Positions 1 to 9,312 of a stretch of 64,000 nt of DNA are shown piece by piece. Every line of letters starts with the position of its first letter. Positions within the stretch are counted from its first letter, which is position 1. This stretch comes from Scytonema millei VB511283 (GTDB lineage Bacteria > Cyanobacteriota > Cyanobacteriia > Cyanobacteriales > Chroococcidiopsidaceae). Where the stretch lies: contig NZ_JTJC03000006.1 in NCBI RefSeq assembly GCF_000817735.3, forward strand, positions 197,783 through 261,782, in the 5' to 3' direction. Made by a program: the position numbers and the translations under genes. Under the pieces are notes generated by a model. The model ran no database searches, was not told the DNA's origin, and was given only the letters and a program-made list of their open reading frames with translations.

Positions 1-22
1 CCGCAGTAACTAAAAGTTAACC

Positions 23-2860
23 ATGTTACTACCCCCAATTCCTAGACGCTCGTGGTTGCCAATGGCGATTTTGCTATTGGCAGGGTATGCAGGTAATTAT
101 TTCAGCTTGCCGCTCTTTTTTGGCGTAGATTTTTTGTTTGGTAGTATTGCTGTCTTATTGGTGGTGCGCTTTTTCGGCATTCGCTGGGGAACTTTTGCAG
201 CGGCGATCGCCTCCGTACACACTTTCTTTCTCTGGAATCATCCCTATGCCGCGATCGTCTTGATTGGCGAAGCCTTGTTTGTTGGTTTACTGTGGCGCAA
301 CCAAAAACAGAGTTTGGTGCTGTTGGATGTCTTGTACTGGCTAGTGTTGGGTATCCCGTTGGTGTGGCTGTTTTATTCCCGCTTGTTGCACGTCGATTCG
401 GCTCAAACTTGGTTAGTAGTGTTGAAACAGTCTGTCAATGGCATTTTTAACTCTATTATTGCTAGCTTGGCAATTAATTACTTCCCTATTTCTACGTCGT
501 GGATGAGTCGTTATCCAGTCAGACATACTCCATCCATGCGACAGGTTTTGTTATCTCTTTGTGCGACTTCCTGTTTTTTACCTGCACTGATTTTAGTTGT
601 TTTAGATTGTAATTTGGTTTTCCAGCAAATCCAAACCGCAATTCAAGTTGAACTTAAAGATACCGCTCAAGAAGCGATCGCTGGTTTGGAAGATCGCCAG
701 CGCGAATACTTCAATACTTTAACTCAACTCAGTCAAGTGGCTGGTAATCATGCGAATGCACCTTCGCCACAATTACAGCAAAGCCTGGAGTTGCTACAGC
801 GAGTTTATCCTGAATTAGTTCTACTACAAGTTATTGATGCTACCGATACTATTGTTGCTTCTGCATCCCAAATCGATCCAGCCTTAACTTCACCTGGTAA
901 ATTAGATGCACAGGATATAAAGACTTTAAAGCAGATCGAAACTAGTCTCAAACCTGCTATAGGCAATGTCCGCGTCCATTCAACTTTAAAAATTCCCCAA
1001 CTCGATCTTGGCGTACCGATACTAACCGAAAATCGCTTGTCTGGTGTAGTATACGCTCACCTCAATCTCTCCTATTTGGAGAATTTTTTGCGCTCGCAGC
1101 TTTCTCACAGAGTTCACCAAATTATTCTGCTCGATTCTTACAATCGAATCATTGCCAGCAGCAATTCTCAATCAAAGCTGATGCAAACTTTCGATCGCCT
1201 GCGTGGGGGAGAAATGCGATCGCTGAGTCAAAAAACAGCTAGTGGGAATACATATTTTGAAAATACATACTTATGGTTACCACCTAAAGAAAAACTTCCG
1301 GCAATGGTACGCTGGCGACGCTCTCTATATGTTAAAGAACAGCCGCTAAGTGGTAATTCTCAATGGAAACTTATTTTAGAAATTCCGGCTGCACCTTATA
1401 TTGACCAACTACAACAAACTTACATCAACGACCTTGCTTTCATGCTAGCTACGGTATTGATTATTTTAATTTGCGGTCTTCTACTCAGCCGTAAATTAGC
1501 AAATCCATTAACTCAATTAGCCACTGTAACCACAGATTTATCCTCTCGATTGCCAACAAAGACTTTTCTGCAATTTCCTACTAGTTCGGTCGTAGAGATT
1601 AATTCGTTAATTGGTAATTTTCAGTTCATGACGGTTGCCCTAAATGAAAAATTTCAAGAAGTGCAAGCAGCTAACCAATCTCTCCAAGAAAGAGTTCAAG
1701 AACGGACTAAAGAATTATTGCGAACCAATCAACAATTAGAGCGTGAAATTAACGAACGTCAGCAAGCTAATGTGGCTTTAAGAGAGAGTGAAGAACGCTA
1801 TAGAGATTTATTTGAAAATGCTAGTGATTTAATTCAAAGCGTTACACCGGACGGTCGTTTAGTCTATGTAAATCGAGCCTGGAAAGAAACTTTAGATTAT
1901 AGTGAAGATGAAATTTCTCGTTTGACAATTTTTGATATTATTCATCCCGATAATTTAGAACATTGCCAGAAAACTTTTCGAGAAGTCATGGCAGGAAAAC
2001 AAATCTCGGAAATTGAAACTGCCTTTGTCACTAAACATGGTGAAAAAATTTGGGTTGCCGGTAGTATTAATTGTAAATTCATCAATGGTCAACCAATCGC
2101 TACTCGTGGTATATTTCGCAATATTACAGAACGGAAGTTAGCCGAAGCTGAGATGATTTATGCCTTAGAAAAAGAGAAACAGTTAGTAGAATTGAAATCG
2201 CGATTTATTACCACAGCATCTCATGAATTTCGGACTCCGCTCACGACAATTCTCATGTCAGCCAAGCTACTCGAACAATTTGGCGATCGCGCTTCAGAAG
2301 ATAAAAAACGCCTGTATCTCGATCGAATCCAAATTGCTACCAAACGCATGACACAACTGTTAGATGATATCTTACTGATTGGTAAAGCTGAAGCCGAAAA
2401 GCTCGAATTCAATCCTACACCAGTCCTCTTAGAAAAATTTTGTCACGATTTAGTAGAAGAAATGCAGATGAGTGCTAGTAACAAACACTCAATTATTTTT
2501 ACCAGTCAAGCACAACAGATATCTGCTAATGTCGATGAAAAATTGCTACGTTATATTTTGAGTAACTTACTTTCTAATGCTATTAAATACTCGCCTAAAG
2601 GCGGCGATATCGATCTAAACTTATCTATTGAAGCCGAAAAAGCAATTTTTTACATCCGCGATCGAGGTATCGGTATTCCTACCCAAGATACAGAACAACT
2701 CTTTCATTCTTTTCATCGCGGTAGTAACGTAGAAAATATCTCTGGTACGGGCTTGGGAATGTCTATTGTCAAACAGTGTGTAGACTTGCACGGCGGCGAA
2801 ATTAGCGTTACCAGTGAAGTTGGAATAGGAACAACTTTTGTTGTGACTCTACCGATATAA
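23..2860 (+). CDS. Membrane sensor histidine kinase with extracytoplasmic sensor, HAMP and PAS domains
   Basis: This is a 945-residue hybrid of input domains with a histidine kinase core. About five hydrophobic helices occupy residues 10-160, followed by another at about 176-200. A probable Cache-type extracytoplasmic domain spans roughly 205-465, then a membrane helix (about 466-490), a HAMP region and a coiled coil. A PAS domain starts near 587 (ESEERYRDLFENASDLI). The kinase has the H-box TASHEFRTP with phosphoacceptor His734, the N-box NLLSNAIKYS, and ATP-lid motifs DRGIGIP and GTGLGMSIVK, so it should be active. No receiver domain is fused and no response regulator is adjacent, so the partner is unknown. 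The ligand cannot be predicted. The start lies close to the left window edge and the upstream region is not visible. Confidence 0.92.
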   Translation: MLLPPIPRRSWLPMAILLLAGYAGNYFSLPLFFGVDFLFGSIAVLLVVRFFGIRWGTFAAAIASVHTFFLWNHPYAAIVLIGEALFVGLLWRNQKQSLVLLDVLYWLVLGIPLVWLFYSRLLHVDSAQTWLVVLKQSVNGIFNSIIASLAINYFPISTSWMSRYPVRHTPSMRQVLLSLCATSCFLPALILVVLDCNLVFQQIQTAIQVELKDTAQEAIAGLEDRQREYFNTLTQLSQVAGNHANAPSPQLQQSLELLQRVYPELVLLQVIDATDTIVASASQIDPALTSPGKLDAQDIKTLKQIETSLKPAIGNVRVHSTLKIPQLDLGVPILTENRLSGVVYAHLNLSYLENFLRSQLSHRVHQIILLDSYNRIIASSNSQSKLMQTFDRLRGGEMRSLSQKTASGNTYFENTYLWLPPKEKLPAMVRWRRSLYVKEQPLSGNSQWKLILEIPAAPYIDQLQQTYINDLAFMLATVLIILICGLLLSRKLANPLTQLATVTTDLSSRLPTKTFLQFPTSSVVEINSLIGNFQFMTVALNEKFQEVQAANQSLQERVQERTKELLRTNQQLEREINERQQANVALRESEERYRDLFENASDLIQSVTPDGRLVYVNRAWKETLDYSEDEISRLTIFDIIHPDNLEHCQKTFREVMAGKQISEIETAFVTKHGEKIWVAGSINCKFINGQPIATRGIFRNITERKLAEAEMIYALEKEKQLVELKSRFITTASHEFRTPLTTILMSAKLLEQFGDRASEDKKRLYLDRIQIATKRMTQLLDDILLIGKAEAEKLEFNPTPVLLEKFCHDLVEEMQMSASNKHSIIFTSQAQQISANVDEKLLRYILSNLLSNAIKYSPKGGDIDLNLSIEAEKAIFYIRDRGIGIPTQDTEQLFHSFHRGSNVENISGTGLGMSIVKQCVDLHGGEISVTSEVGIGTTFVVTLPI

Positions 2861-2861
2861 T

Positions 2862-3036
2862 CAGTTATCAGTTATCAGTTATCAGTTGTCAGTGACGTTA
2901 CATGTAATGTCTGTACGTAAGTTATCAGTTAATTCCAACTTACGACTTACGACTTACGACTTACCAATTATCAGTTATCAGTTGTCAGTTAATTCCAACT
3001 TACGACTTACGACTTACGACTTACGACTTACCAATT
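2862..3036. repeat. Short tandem repeats with a roughly 60-bp tandem duplication
   Basis: AGTTATC/AGTTGTC heptamers start right after the histidine kinase stop. They are followed by CTTACGA heptamers. A block of about 60 bp (AATTCCAACTTACGACTTAC and onward through TCAGTTGTCAGTT) at about 2931-2990 is repeated almost exactly from 2991, with one extra CTTACGA unit. No gene is supported here. A 61-codon open frame through the region is just translated repeat. Confidence 0.9.
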
Positions 3037-3637
3037 ATCTTTCCATCTGTTGCAAAATCTGCTCTACATGACTTATGCCTGTGGGGTTGTTTTGTGTGGA
3101 GTAGAGATCTTTGGCTTTATGCAAAGATGCTTGTGCTTCGGGCAAACTTCCTTGACTCCAAAATGCTACGCCGAGGTTTTGGTAAGAAGTTGGATCGTTG
3201 GGTTTGAGTTGAATTGCTTGTCGAAAAGCGGCGATCGCCTCTGCAAATTTGCCTTGACTACCGAGGGCAATTCCTAAGTTATTATAGGTTTCAAAATTAC
3301 GCGGATCGATCTCCAGGGCGTGTTTGAAGGCGTTCTCTGCTTGAGAATATTGTTGCAGATTACCAAAAGCAAGCCCTAAATTATTGTGAGCGTTTTCGTA
3401 CTGAGGATAAATCTCAATTGCTTGATTGAAAGCCGCGATCGCTTCTGAGAATTTTCCCTGTTCGGCTAACTCTACGCCTCGATTATTGTGCGTTGCTGCT
3501 GCCTGTAAGTTTACTTGCGGTTTGACTTGCCTCGGTAACGTTTCCACAGCATAGCTGGGTTGCACTCCTAGCATCAGTATGCTGACACCGACAAATGCAG
3601 CTTGGAATTTTGTCAAGAAAGCCTGTGGTACTCTCAT
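3035..3637 (-). CDS. Exported TPR-repeat protein
   Basis: This 200-residue protein has an N-terminal signal-like hydrophobic stretch (about residues 10-30, ending near PSYAVE). Four tetratricopeptide repeats follow between about 48 and 183, with units such as NNRGVELAEQGKFSEAIAAF and NLGLAFGNLQQYSQAENAFK. TPR arrays form helical scaffolds for protein-protein contacts. The signal-like segment suggests a periplasmic, thylakoid-lumen or membrane-anchored location. No enzymatic domain is visible. The C terminus ends inside the repeat-rich gap before the sensor kinase, which is on the opposite strand. The specific partner is unknown. A related TPR protein with the same layout lies at 14572-15273. 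Confidence 0.85.
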   Translation of the reverse strand: MRVPQAFLTKFQAAFVGVSILMLGVQPSYAVETLPRQVKPQVNLQAAATHNNRGVELAEQGKFSEAIAAFNQAIEIYPQYENAHNNLGLAFGNLQQYSQAENAFKHALEIDPRNFETYNNLGIALGSQGKFAEAIAAFRQAIQLKPNDPTSYQNLGVAFWSQGSLPEAQASLHKAKDLYSTQNNPTGISHVEQILQQMER

Positions 3638-3686
3638 CGCTACCTTCCTAGCAACTTCTCACCTAATTCCATTGTAGGGCTTAGAC

Positions 3687-3820
3687 AGTTATCAGTTATC
3701 AGTTATCAGTTATCAGTTATCAGTTATCAGTGACCAGTGACCAGTTAACAATCTACTACACCCTACACCCCACACCCCACACCCTATTTACTAGCCACCA
3801 GCCACTAGCCACCAGCCACT
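3687..3820. repeat. AGTTATC heptamer array and other short tandem repeats
   Basis: Six consecutive AGTTATC units run from 3687 to 3728. They are followed by AGTGACC units, then CACCCCA-type units and CCAGCCACTAG-type units up to about 3820. The array sits between the TPR gene and the hibernation factor gene. It resembles the short tandemly repeated repetitive sequences known from filamentous and Chroococcidiopsis-like cyanobacteria. Confidence 0.92.
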
Positions 3821-3826
3821 CCCGAC

Positions 3827-4471
3827 TTACGACTTAGAAATTTGTGGCTTTTCTACCGAGGTTTGGGCTTTACCGTTCTTAGCATTACCGTGCGTATGTC
3901 CGTTGCCGTTGCGGGGCTGAATTACGCCATAACCACCATGATTGCGTTCGTAAATGACGTTTATTTCTCCAGTTTCGGCATTGCGGAACATATAAAAATC
4001 GTGATCGACGAGTTGTAGTTGTTCTAGGGCTTCATTCAGTGTCATTGGCGGCATGGCGAAGTATTTCGTCCGAACGACTTCGCTGGGTAATTCGGGAGTG
4101 CGATCGCCAATCAAATCGGTAACAACAGGTGGTTCTACTGCCTCTAAGCTAGTTTTTGGCTGAGTTTTCTTGTCTTGCAGTCTTTCTTTATACTTGCGTA
4201 GCTGTCGGGCAATTTTATCGGCAACTAGATCGATGCTGGCGTATAAGTTCTCGCTACTTTCCTCTGCCCGAATTACGGTTCCGTTGGCGTAAATTGTGAC
4301 TTCCGCTGCTTGTTTTGGATTGATCCTGGGATTGCGGGCTACTGACAAATGAACATCTACTTCAGTGGTTAGAGTTTGAAAATGATTGACTGCCTTTTCT
4401 ATTTTCTGATTCACGTACTCGCGAATGGCATCGGTGATTTCGATGTTTTTGCCATGGATCACAAGCTTCAT
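3827..4471 (-). CDS. hpf: Ribosome hibernation promoting factor, long form (LrtA-like)
   Basis: This 214-residue protein belongs to the long-form HPF family (called LrtA, light-repressed transcript, in cyanobacteria). It pairs 70S ribosomes into inactive 100S dimers under darkness or starvation. The N-terminal S30AE/YfiA domain occupies about residues 1-105 ([20 protein letters not shown]). A variable linker leads to the C-terminal dimerization domain at about 135-190 ([20 protein letters not shown] and the [11 protein letters not shown] end). Length is normal for the long form. The gene is monocistronic, with about 520 bp of noncoding DNA upstream. That fits the long leader reported for lrtA transcripts, but the promoter was not located. 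Confidence 0.93.
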   Translation of the reverse strand: MKLVIHGKNIEITDAIREYVNQKIEKAVNHFQTLTTEVDVHLSVARNPRINPKQAAEVTIYANGTVIRAEESSENLYASIDLVADKIARQLRKYKERLQDKKTQPKTSLEAVEPPVVTDLIGDRTPELPSEVVRTKYFAMPPMTLNEALEQLQLVDHDFYMFRNAETGEINVIYERNHGGYGVIQPRNGNGHTHGNAKNGKAQTSVEKPQISKS

Positions 4472-4993
4472 ATTTAATTCTCCCGATGGATACGAACCAA
4501 ATTTGTGTTAGGTTAAATACAAAGCAGCAACAATTTGCTGTCAGTGTCTACTTACTAAAAGCCCGAATTCTGGTGTTTTAAGGACTCCAGAAATCAATCG
4601 ATTGGTGCGCTCTTTGTCACCATTTCACCACGCTTTAGTTTATCAACTTCGCTATTTTGCGATGAAAATTTACCAGTCGCACTTCCTACCGAAAAGGGTT
4701 TGTTCCTGCTGATAAACTACAGGTATTTCCCAGTTGGAGGGCGATCTGGGATTTTTCCTAGTAGAATCTCGATTTCCACATCGAGTCTGGCGTGGTGGTA
4801 AAGCCTTCCTCCCTGCTGTGTTTGTGTTTCTACTTTCAAGTTAGCACTTTGTATTCTGGAAAACAGATAGGTTTTAGTTCTTTTTAATATCCTTCGCATT
4901 CCTTGACATTTCTTGATGTAGTTAATCGCAAATGCAATAAAATTTGGTAAAAAATACGCTTGAATTTTTCTGCGATCGCTTGTAAACATCTCC
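4472..4993. other. Intergenic region between divergent hpf and lipB
   Basis: This 522-bp region separates two divergent genes and must hold both promoters. On the minus strand it would supply the 5' leader of hpf, a gene whose cyanobacterial relatives carry a long regulatory leader. A TTGACA hexamer is visible on the plus strand at 4903-4908, but no convincing -10 box sits at normal spacing from it. An unsupported 92-codon frame crosses the region on the minus strand. Confidence 0.5.
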
Positions 4994-5680
4994 ATGAAAC
5001 GCCGTCAATGCTATCTTTATAATTACGGACTCGTTTGTTATGCTGAGGCTTGGAATTGGCAAAAACATCTGTTGCAACAGCGCCGCCAAGACCCCGATTT
5101 ACCTGATGTCTTAATTTTGTTGGAACACCCGCCAGTCTACACTTTGGGACACGGAGCTAGTCTAGATTTTCTGCAATTCGACCTTGACAAAAGTGCAGAC
5201 GAAGTATACAGGATAGAAAGAGGTGGAGAGGTAACTTATCACTGTCCCGGTCAACTGGTAGGCTACCCGATCTTAAATCTGCAATTCCACCACAAAGATT
5301 TGCACTGGTATTTGCGGCAGTTGGAAGAAGTCATAATTCGCGTATTAGCAGTTTACGGGTTGCAGGGCGATCGCGTACCTGGGTTAACTGGGGTATGGTT
5401 GGAAGGATACAAGGTAGCAGCGATCGGAATTAAAGTCAGTCGGTGGGTGACGATGCACGGCTTTGCTTTGAATGTCTGTCCCGATATGGCAGGTTTTCGG
5501 AAAATTGTCCCCTGCGGTATTGCCGATAAACCCGTGGGTAGTTTGCAAGCGTGGATACCAGATATTCAAATAGAGCAGGTAAACTTGCAAGTTGCGCGAT
5601 CGTTTGCAGAGGTATTTGAGGTAGATTTAGTAGAGCAGATTACTCATTTCTCATACCGTCAGGTAAATAAACCCCTTTAA
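4994..5680 (+). CDS. lipB: Octanoyltransferase LipB
   Basis: LipB transfers octanoyl groups from octanoyl-ACP to the lipoyl domains of 2-oxoacid dehydrogenases and glycine cleavage H protein, the first step of lipoate assembly. At 228 residues it has normal family length. The LipB signature is intact ([20 protein letters not shown]). So are the lysine-containing motif [20 protein letters not shown] and the acyl-accepting cysteine in [12 protein letters not shown]. The 3' end overlaps the convergent pentapeptide gene by about 41 bp. No lipA lies nearby in the window. Confidence 0.95.
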   Translation: MKRRQCYLYNYGLVCYAEAWNWQKHLLQQRRQDPDLPDVLILLEHPPVYTLGHGASLDFLQFDLDKSADEVYRIERGGEVTYHCPGQLVGYPILNLQFHHKDLHWYLRQLEEVIIRVLAVYGLQGDRVPGLTGVWLEGYKVAAIGIKVSRWVTMHGFALNVCPDMAGFRKIVPCGIADKPVGSLQAWIPDIQIEQVNLQVARSFAEVFEVDLVEQITHFSYRQVNKPL

Positions 5681-6380
5681 GATCTGCACCGCGCAGATTC
5701 GTTCCTGCTAATTTTGCCCCTTGCAAATTTGCATCTTGTAGAGAAGCATTTCGTAAATCGGCATTTCTTAAATTCGTATTTCCCAAATAAGCATCATCGA
5801 GTACAGCATCTCGGAGAATAGCCCGTTGAAAATTAGCATCTTGCAGATTAGCATTTTCTAATATTGCTAGTTGTAAATCGGCATCTCGAAAATTAACACC
5901 TCTAAGATAAGCAGTATCAAGGTTCGCACCCCGAAGATTACTTCCTTCAAGATTGGCATTTTCTAAATTGACTTTTTCTAAGTTGGCATTATTCAAGTTA
6001 GCATTGTCTAAATCGACAGATCTCAGGTAAGCATTTTCTAATTCTGCACCTCGAAGATTGCTACCTGCTAAATTAGCATTTTCTAAATTTGTATTTTCTA
6101 AGTCAGCATTTTCTAAGTTGGCATAACTCAGATCGGCATTTCTCATATTTGCTCCTCTCAGTTTTGCCCCCCTCAGTTTTGCACCTTGAAGATCGGCATT
6201 TTCTAAGTTACATCCTTCACATTCATTAGTAGATAGTAACTGTTCGATCGCGCTATTTTGTTGCTTGGCTAATTGAACGCTGCGATCGCCGTGCCAGCCA
6301 CTGGAATTGGATAAATCGCTCGGTGTAAGGGTAACCGATGTTGTGATGTAAGTCAGTAAACTGAGTATAGGAGCTAACAT
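5640..6380 (-). CDS. Exported pentapeptide-repeat protein
   Basis: This 246-residue protein has a short hydrophobic N terminus. From about residue 55 to 240 it consists of an uninterrupted run of A(D/N)LXX pentapeptides ([20 protein letters not shown] and so on), which fold into a right-handed quadrilateral beta-helix. A Cys pair in [13 protein letters not shown] precedes the helix, a common arrangement in cyanobacterial members. Such proteins are abundant in cyanobacteria and mostly of unknown function. The C-terminal coding end overlaps the end of lipB on the other strand by 41 bp, so the two transcripts are convergent and complementary at their 3' ends. Confidence 0.88.
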   Translation of the reverse strand: MLAPILSLLTYITTSVTLTPSDLSNSSGWHGDRSVQLAKQQNSAIEQLLSTNECEGCNLENADLQGAKLRGAKLRGANMRNADLSYANLENADLENTNLENANLAGSNLRGAELENAYLRSVDLDNANLNNANLEKVNLENANLEGSNLRGANLDTAYLRGVNFRDADLQLAILENANLQDANFQRAILRDAVLDDAYLGNTNLRNADLRNASLQDANLQGAKLAGTNLRGADLKGVYLPDGMRNE

Positions 6381-6565
6381 TGCGTGTAGAATCCTAAAGC
6401 GATCGGTTGGTAATTTTAGTCTAATCTTTTCGGAAATAGACGGTATATATTTCCTACCAAAATATTATTTTTACGATTTTTCGCTTGACTCCAACAATTC
6501 TTTAGCTTGCATACATAGAAAAAACTAATTAACTCAAAAATTAACAAACTGCGGCTATGTAGAAG

Positions 6566-6574
6566 TGATACAAT
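6566..6574 (+). promoter_or_regulatory. Extended -10 promoter element for thiC
   Basis: The sequence TGATACAAT contains a TG dinucleotide one base before a TACAAT hexamer (6569-6574), which is an extended -10. No good -35 box is visible 17 bp upstream. Transcription would start near 6581, exactly where the riboswitch fold begins. This is inferred from sequence only. Confidence 0.5.
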
Positions 6575-6580
6575 CGACAA

Positions 6581-6662
6581 CCATAGCTAGGGGTGTCTGG
6601 GAAACCAGGCTGAGACAGTCCCTTAGAACCTGAGACTGGGTAATACCAGCGGAGGGAAGCTG
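6581..6662 (+). promoter_or_regulatory. TPP riboswitch (THI element) upstream of thiC
   Basis: The conserved thiamine pyrophosphate aptamer core is present. It includes GGGGTG near the 5' arm, CTGAGA at 6610-6615, ACCTGA at 6628-6633 and GGGTAATACCAGCG at 6638-6651. The closing arm is AGGGAAGCTG. The aptamer ends about 20 bases before the thiC start, so TPP binding most likely hides the ribosome binding site (AGGA at 6671-6674) rather than acting through a distant terminator. The control mode is inference; the aptamer identity is secure. Confidence 0.95.
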
Positions 6663-6681
6663 TTTATGCGAGGAACTCGAA

Positions 6682-8052
6682 ATGCGTACAGAATGGATCG
6701 CGAAGCGTCGCGGGCAAGATAACGTGTCTCAAATGCACTTTGCCCGTAAAGGTGTGATGACAGAAGAAATGCATCATGTCGCCCGACGGGAAAATTTACC
6801 CGTGGAGTTGATTCGAGATGAAGTGGCACGGGGCAGAATGATTATCCCTGCCAATATCAATCATCCTAATTTGGAACCGATGTGTATTGGCATCGCCTCC
6901 AAATGTAAGGTGAATGCTAATCTTGGTGCTTCGCCCAACTCTTCCAACTTAGATGAAGAAGTTGCCAAACTTAATTTAGCGGTAAAATATGGAGCCGATA
7001 CCGTCATGGACTTATCCACAGGCGGCGGTAACTTAGATGAAATTCGCACTGCAATTATTAACGCTTCTCCCGTGCCAATTGGCACTGTGCCAGTCTATCA
7101 AGCTTTAGAAAGCGTCCACGGTAGCATTGAAAAGCTCACTGCTGACGACTTTCTCCACATCATCGAGAAACACGCCCAGCAAGGTGTAGACTACATGACA
7201 ATCCATGCTGGAATTTTAATCGAGCATTTGCCATTAGTCAAAAACCGAATTACTGGAATTGTCTCCCGTGGTGGAGGTATTTTAGCGCGGTGGATGTTGC
7301 ACCACCACAAACAGAATCCGCTGTACACGCACTTGCGCGACATTATCGAGATTTTTAAGAAATACGACGTGTCTTTTAGTTTGGGTGACTCTTTACGCCC
7401 TGGCTGTCTCCACGATGCATCCGACGAGGCACAGTTGGCAGAGTTGAAAACTTTAGGACAACTGACTCGTAAAGCCTGGGAACACGATGTCCAAGTCATG
7501 GTAGAAGGACCAGGACACGTACCGATGGATCAAATCGAGTTTAACGTGCGCAAGCAGATGGAAGAGTGTTCGGAAGCACCCTTTTACGTGCTGGGACCAC
7601 TGGTAACGGATATTGCTCCAGGCTACGACCATATCACTTCTGCGATCGGGGCAGCAATGGCTGGTTGGTATGGTACGGCAATGTTATGCTACGTCACGCC
7701 TAAAGAACATTTGGGTTTACCCGATGCTGAAGACGTGCGCAATGGCTTGATTGCCTATAAAATCGCCGCCCATGCTGCGGACGTGGCAAGACACCGCATC
7801 GGTGCTAGGGATAGGGATGACGAGCTTTCAACCGCCCGTTACAATTTCGACTGGAACCGTCAGTTTGAATTATCCCTCGATCCAGACCGGGCAAAGGAAT
7901 ATCACGATGAAACTCTGCCAGCAGATATTTATAAAACTGCTGAATTCTGCTCGATGTGCGGTCCCAAATTCTGCCCCATGCAGACAAAAGTTGATGCTGA
8001 TGCGCTGACGGAACTAGAGAAGTTCTTGGCGCGAGAAACTGTGAAAGGATAA
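6682..8052 (+). CDS. thiC: Phosphomethylpyrimidine synthase ThiC
   Basis: ThiC is a radical-SAM enzyme that rearranges 5-aminoimidazole ribotide into hydroxymethylpyrimidine phosphate for thiamine. The 456-residue protein has the C-terminal iron-sulfur motif [11 protein letters not shown], which follows the ThiC pattern, and conserved blocks such as [10 protein letters not shown] and [13 protein letters not shown]. It is the shorter bacterial form without the long N-terminal domain of the E. coli enzyme. The ATG at 6682 sits seven bases after AGGA. The upstream TPP riboswitch gives product feedback control. Confidence 0.97.
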   Translation: MRTEWIAKRRGQDNVSQMHFARKGVMTEEMHHVARRENLPVELIRDEVARGRMIIPANINHPNLEPMCIGIASKCKVNANLGASPNSSNLDEEVAKLNLAVKYGADTVMDLSTGGGNLDEIRTAIINASPVPIGTVPVYQALESVHGSIEKLTADDFLHIIEKHAQQGVDYMTIHAGILIEHLPLVKNRITGIVSRGGGILARWMLHHHKQNPLYTHLRDIIEIFKKYDVSFSLGDSLRPGCLHDASDEAQLAELKTLGQLTRKAWEHDVQVMVEGPGHVPMDQIEFNVRKQMEECSEAPFYVLGPLVTDIAPGYDHITSAIGAAMAGWYGTAMLCYVTPKEHLGLPDAEDVRNGLIAYKIAAHAADVARHRIGARDRDDELSTARYNFDWNRQFELSLDPDRAKEYHDETLPADIYKTAEFCSMCGPKFCPMQTKVDADALTELEKFLARETVKG

Positions 8053-8067
8053 GAAAACGGAGTCAGC

Positions 8068-8145
8068 AAGGAAACAGGAGACAGGAGATAGAATGTCTGA
8101 TTGTTCTCCTGTCTCTTCTCATTTTGGCTATTGTTTCCTGTCTCC
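8068..8145. repeat. Nested inverted repeats downstream of thiC, possible terminator
   Basis: GAGACAGGAGA (8078-8088) has an exact inverted copy TCTCCTGTCTC (8105-8115). A second inverted copy GTTTCCTGTCTCC follows at 8133-8145. The left arm can therefore pair with either right arm. A short T-rich stretch follows the first pairing. It could terminate thiC transcription, but the repeat units (GGAGACA) also look like the repeats seen elsewhere in the window. Confidence 0.55.
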
Positions 8146-8248
8146 TCAGATATAAGACAAGTTTGCCCTCATGGCTTTAAGATCTTTGCAGAACATAGGG
8201 TAGGATCGTCTGACTCGCCCTCATTGTTGCGCGTTAAATTGACTAAAA

Positions 8249-9166
8249 ATGCTTTCTTTATCCGAACAAGTTGTATTAATTACTGGTGCTTCTACTGGCA
8301 TTGGGGCAGCGTTGGCAAAAATTTTAGCAGAACGATTTAATACGATTCGCTTGGTCTTGGCAGCTAGAGATGCAGACAAGCTGGAAAAAGTCGCTAACCA
8401 TTGTCGGCAATTGGGGGCAGAAGTTCTCGTCGTTCCCACAGATTTAGAACAGATCGACCAAATTGAAGCCCTAGCCCAAGTTGCGATCGCCAAATTCGGT
8501 CGCGTTGATGCTTTAGTGAATAATGCTGGCTACGGACAGATGGGACCAATAGAACTCATTCCCCATCAAGCTGCTGCCAGACAATTTCAAATCAACGTGC
8601 TAGCACCCTTAGCGTTGATCCGCAGCTTAATCCCCCTGATGCGCGATCGCGGTGGTGGCAGAATTATCAATATCAGTTCGTTGGGTGGCAGGATGGCTTT
8701 CCCGTTTGGCGGCTTGTATAGTGGCTCAAAGTTTGCTCTCGAAGGACTCAGCGATGCTTTGCGGATGGAACTAGCACCATTCAATATTAAAGTCAGCGTC
8801 ATCGAACCAGGACCAGTCAGCACAGATTTTTTTGTCGCTGCCGCCCAAGCTGTAGAATCAACCGTAGCGACTCCCGAACGCACGCCCTATCGCGCTGCTT
8901 TTGAAAAATTAAAAGATTTAGAGAAACACACGAGTAGCCGTGCTTGGAGTGCCGAACGAGTTGCAGAAGCAATTGTTAAAGCACTGACAGACTCTCATCC
9001 CCATCCGCGCTATATTGCAGCTACAGGGGGAAATTTTTTGGTGTTTATGATGACAAAAGTTTTATCAACTAAAATTGTCGATCGCTTTTGGCAGCGATTT
9101 TATGGCATCAACCTCGTAGCGCAAGACTGGCAAAAGCATCGTTTAGGCTTGAAGGATGAAGTATAA
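8249..9166 (+). CDS. SDR-family NAD(P)-dependent oxidoreductase
   Basis: This 305-residue classical short-chain dehydrogenase has the cofactor motif TGASTGIG at residues 13-20, the NNAGYG motif, and the active site with Ser in INISSLGG and the YSGSK catalytic Tyr/Lys pair. The Asp of the VPTDLEQ block is typical for adenine binding. The post-active-site EPGPVSTDFF loop matches the family of small-molecule dehydrogenases. The substrate cannot be told from sequence. The gene is flanked by repeats on its downstream side and shows no operon partner. Confidence 0.9.
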   Translation: MLSLSEQVVLITGASTGIGAALAKILAERFNTIRLVLAARDADKLEKVANHCRQLGAEVLVVPTDLEQIDQIEALAQVAIAKFGRVDALVNNAGYGQMGPIELIPHQAAARQFQINVLAPLALIRSLIPLMRDRGGGRIINISSLGGRMAFPFGGLYSGSKFALEGLSDALRMELAPFNIKVSVIEPGPVSTDFFVAAAQAVESTVATPERTPYRAAFEKLKDLEKHTSSRAWSAERVAEAIVKALTDSHPHPRYIAATGGNFLVFMMTKVLSTKIVDRFWQRFYGINLVAQDWQKHRLGLKDEV

Positions 9167-9309
9167 ATAAATTGGTAATTGGTAATTGGTAGTTGGTAGT
9201 TGTTCGTTGCTAATGGCTAATTGCTAATAGTGGTCTTTCACAAGCCGTTAGCCATTAGCTATCTTTACTGACAACTGATAACTGATAACTGATAACTGAT
9301 AACTGATAA
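9167..9309. repeat. Short tandem repeats between the SDR gene and sucC
   Basis: GGTAATT/GGTAGTT heptamers follow the SDR stop. At the far end, about six CTGATAA units (complement-type of the AGTTATC repeat) stop just before the sucC start codon at 9313. The last repeat therefore occupies the position of the sucC ribosome binding site, and no Shine-Dalgarno sequence is seen. Confidence 0.9.
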
Positions 9310-9312
9310 AAA

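Noticed and set aside
2886-3071. 61-codon open frame after the sensor kinase
   Set aside because: Its translation is only the tandem repeats (LRLTTYDL units); there is no ribosome binding site or domain.
4717-4995. 92-codon minus-strand frame between hpf and lipB
   Set aside because: It overlaps the lipB start by two bases on the opposite strand, has no ribosome binding site, and its low-complexity basic peptide matches nothing I know. The region is better explained as leader and promoter DNA.
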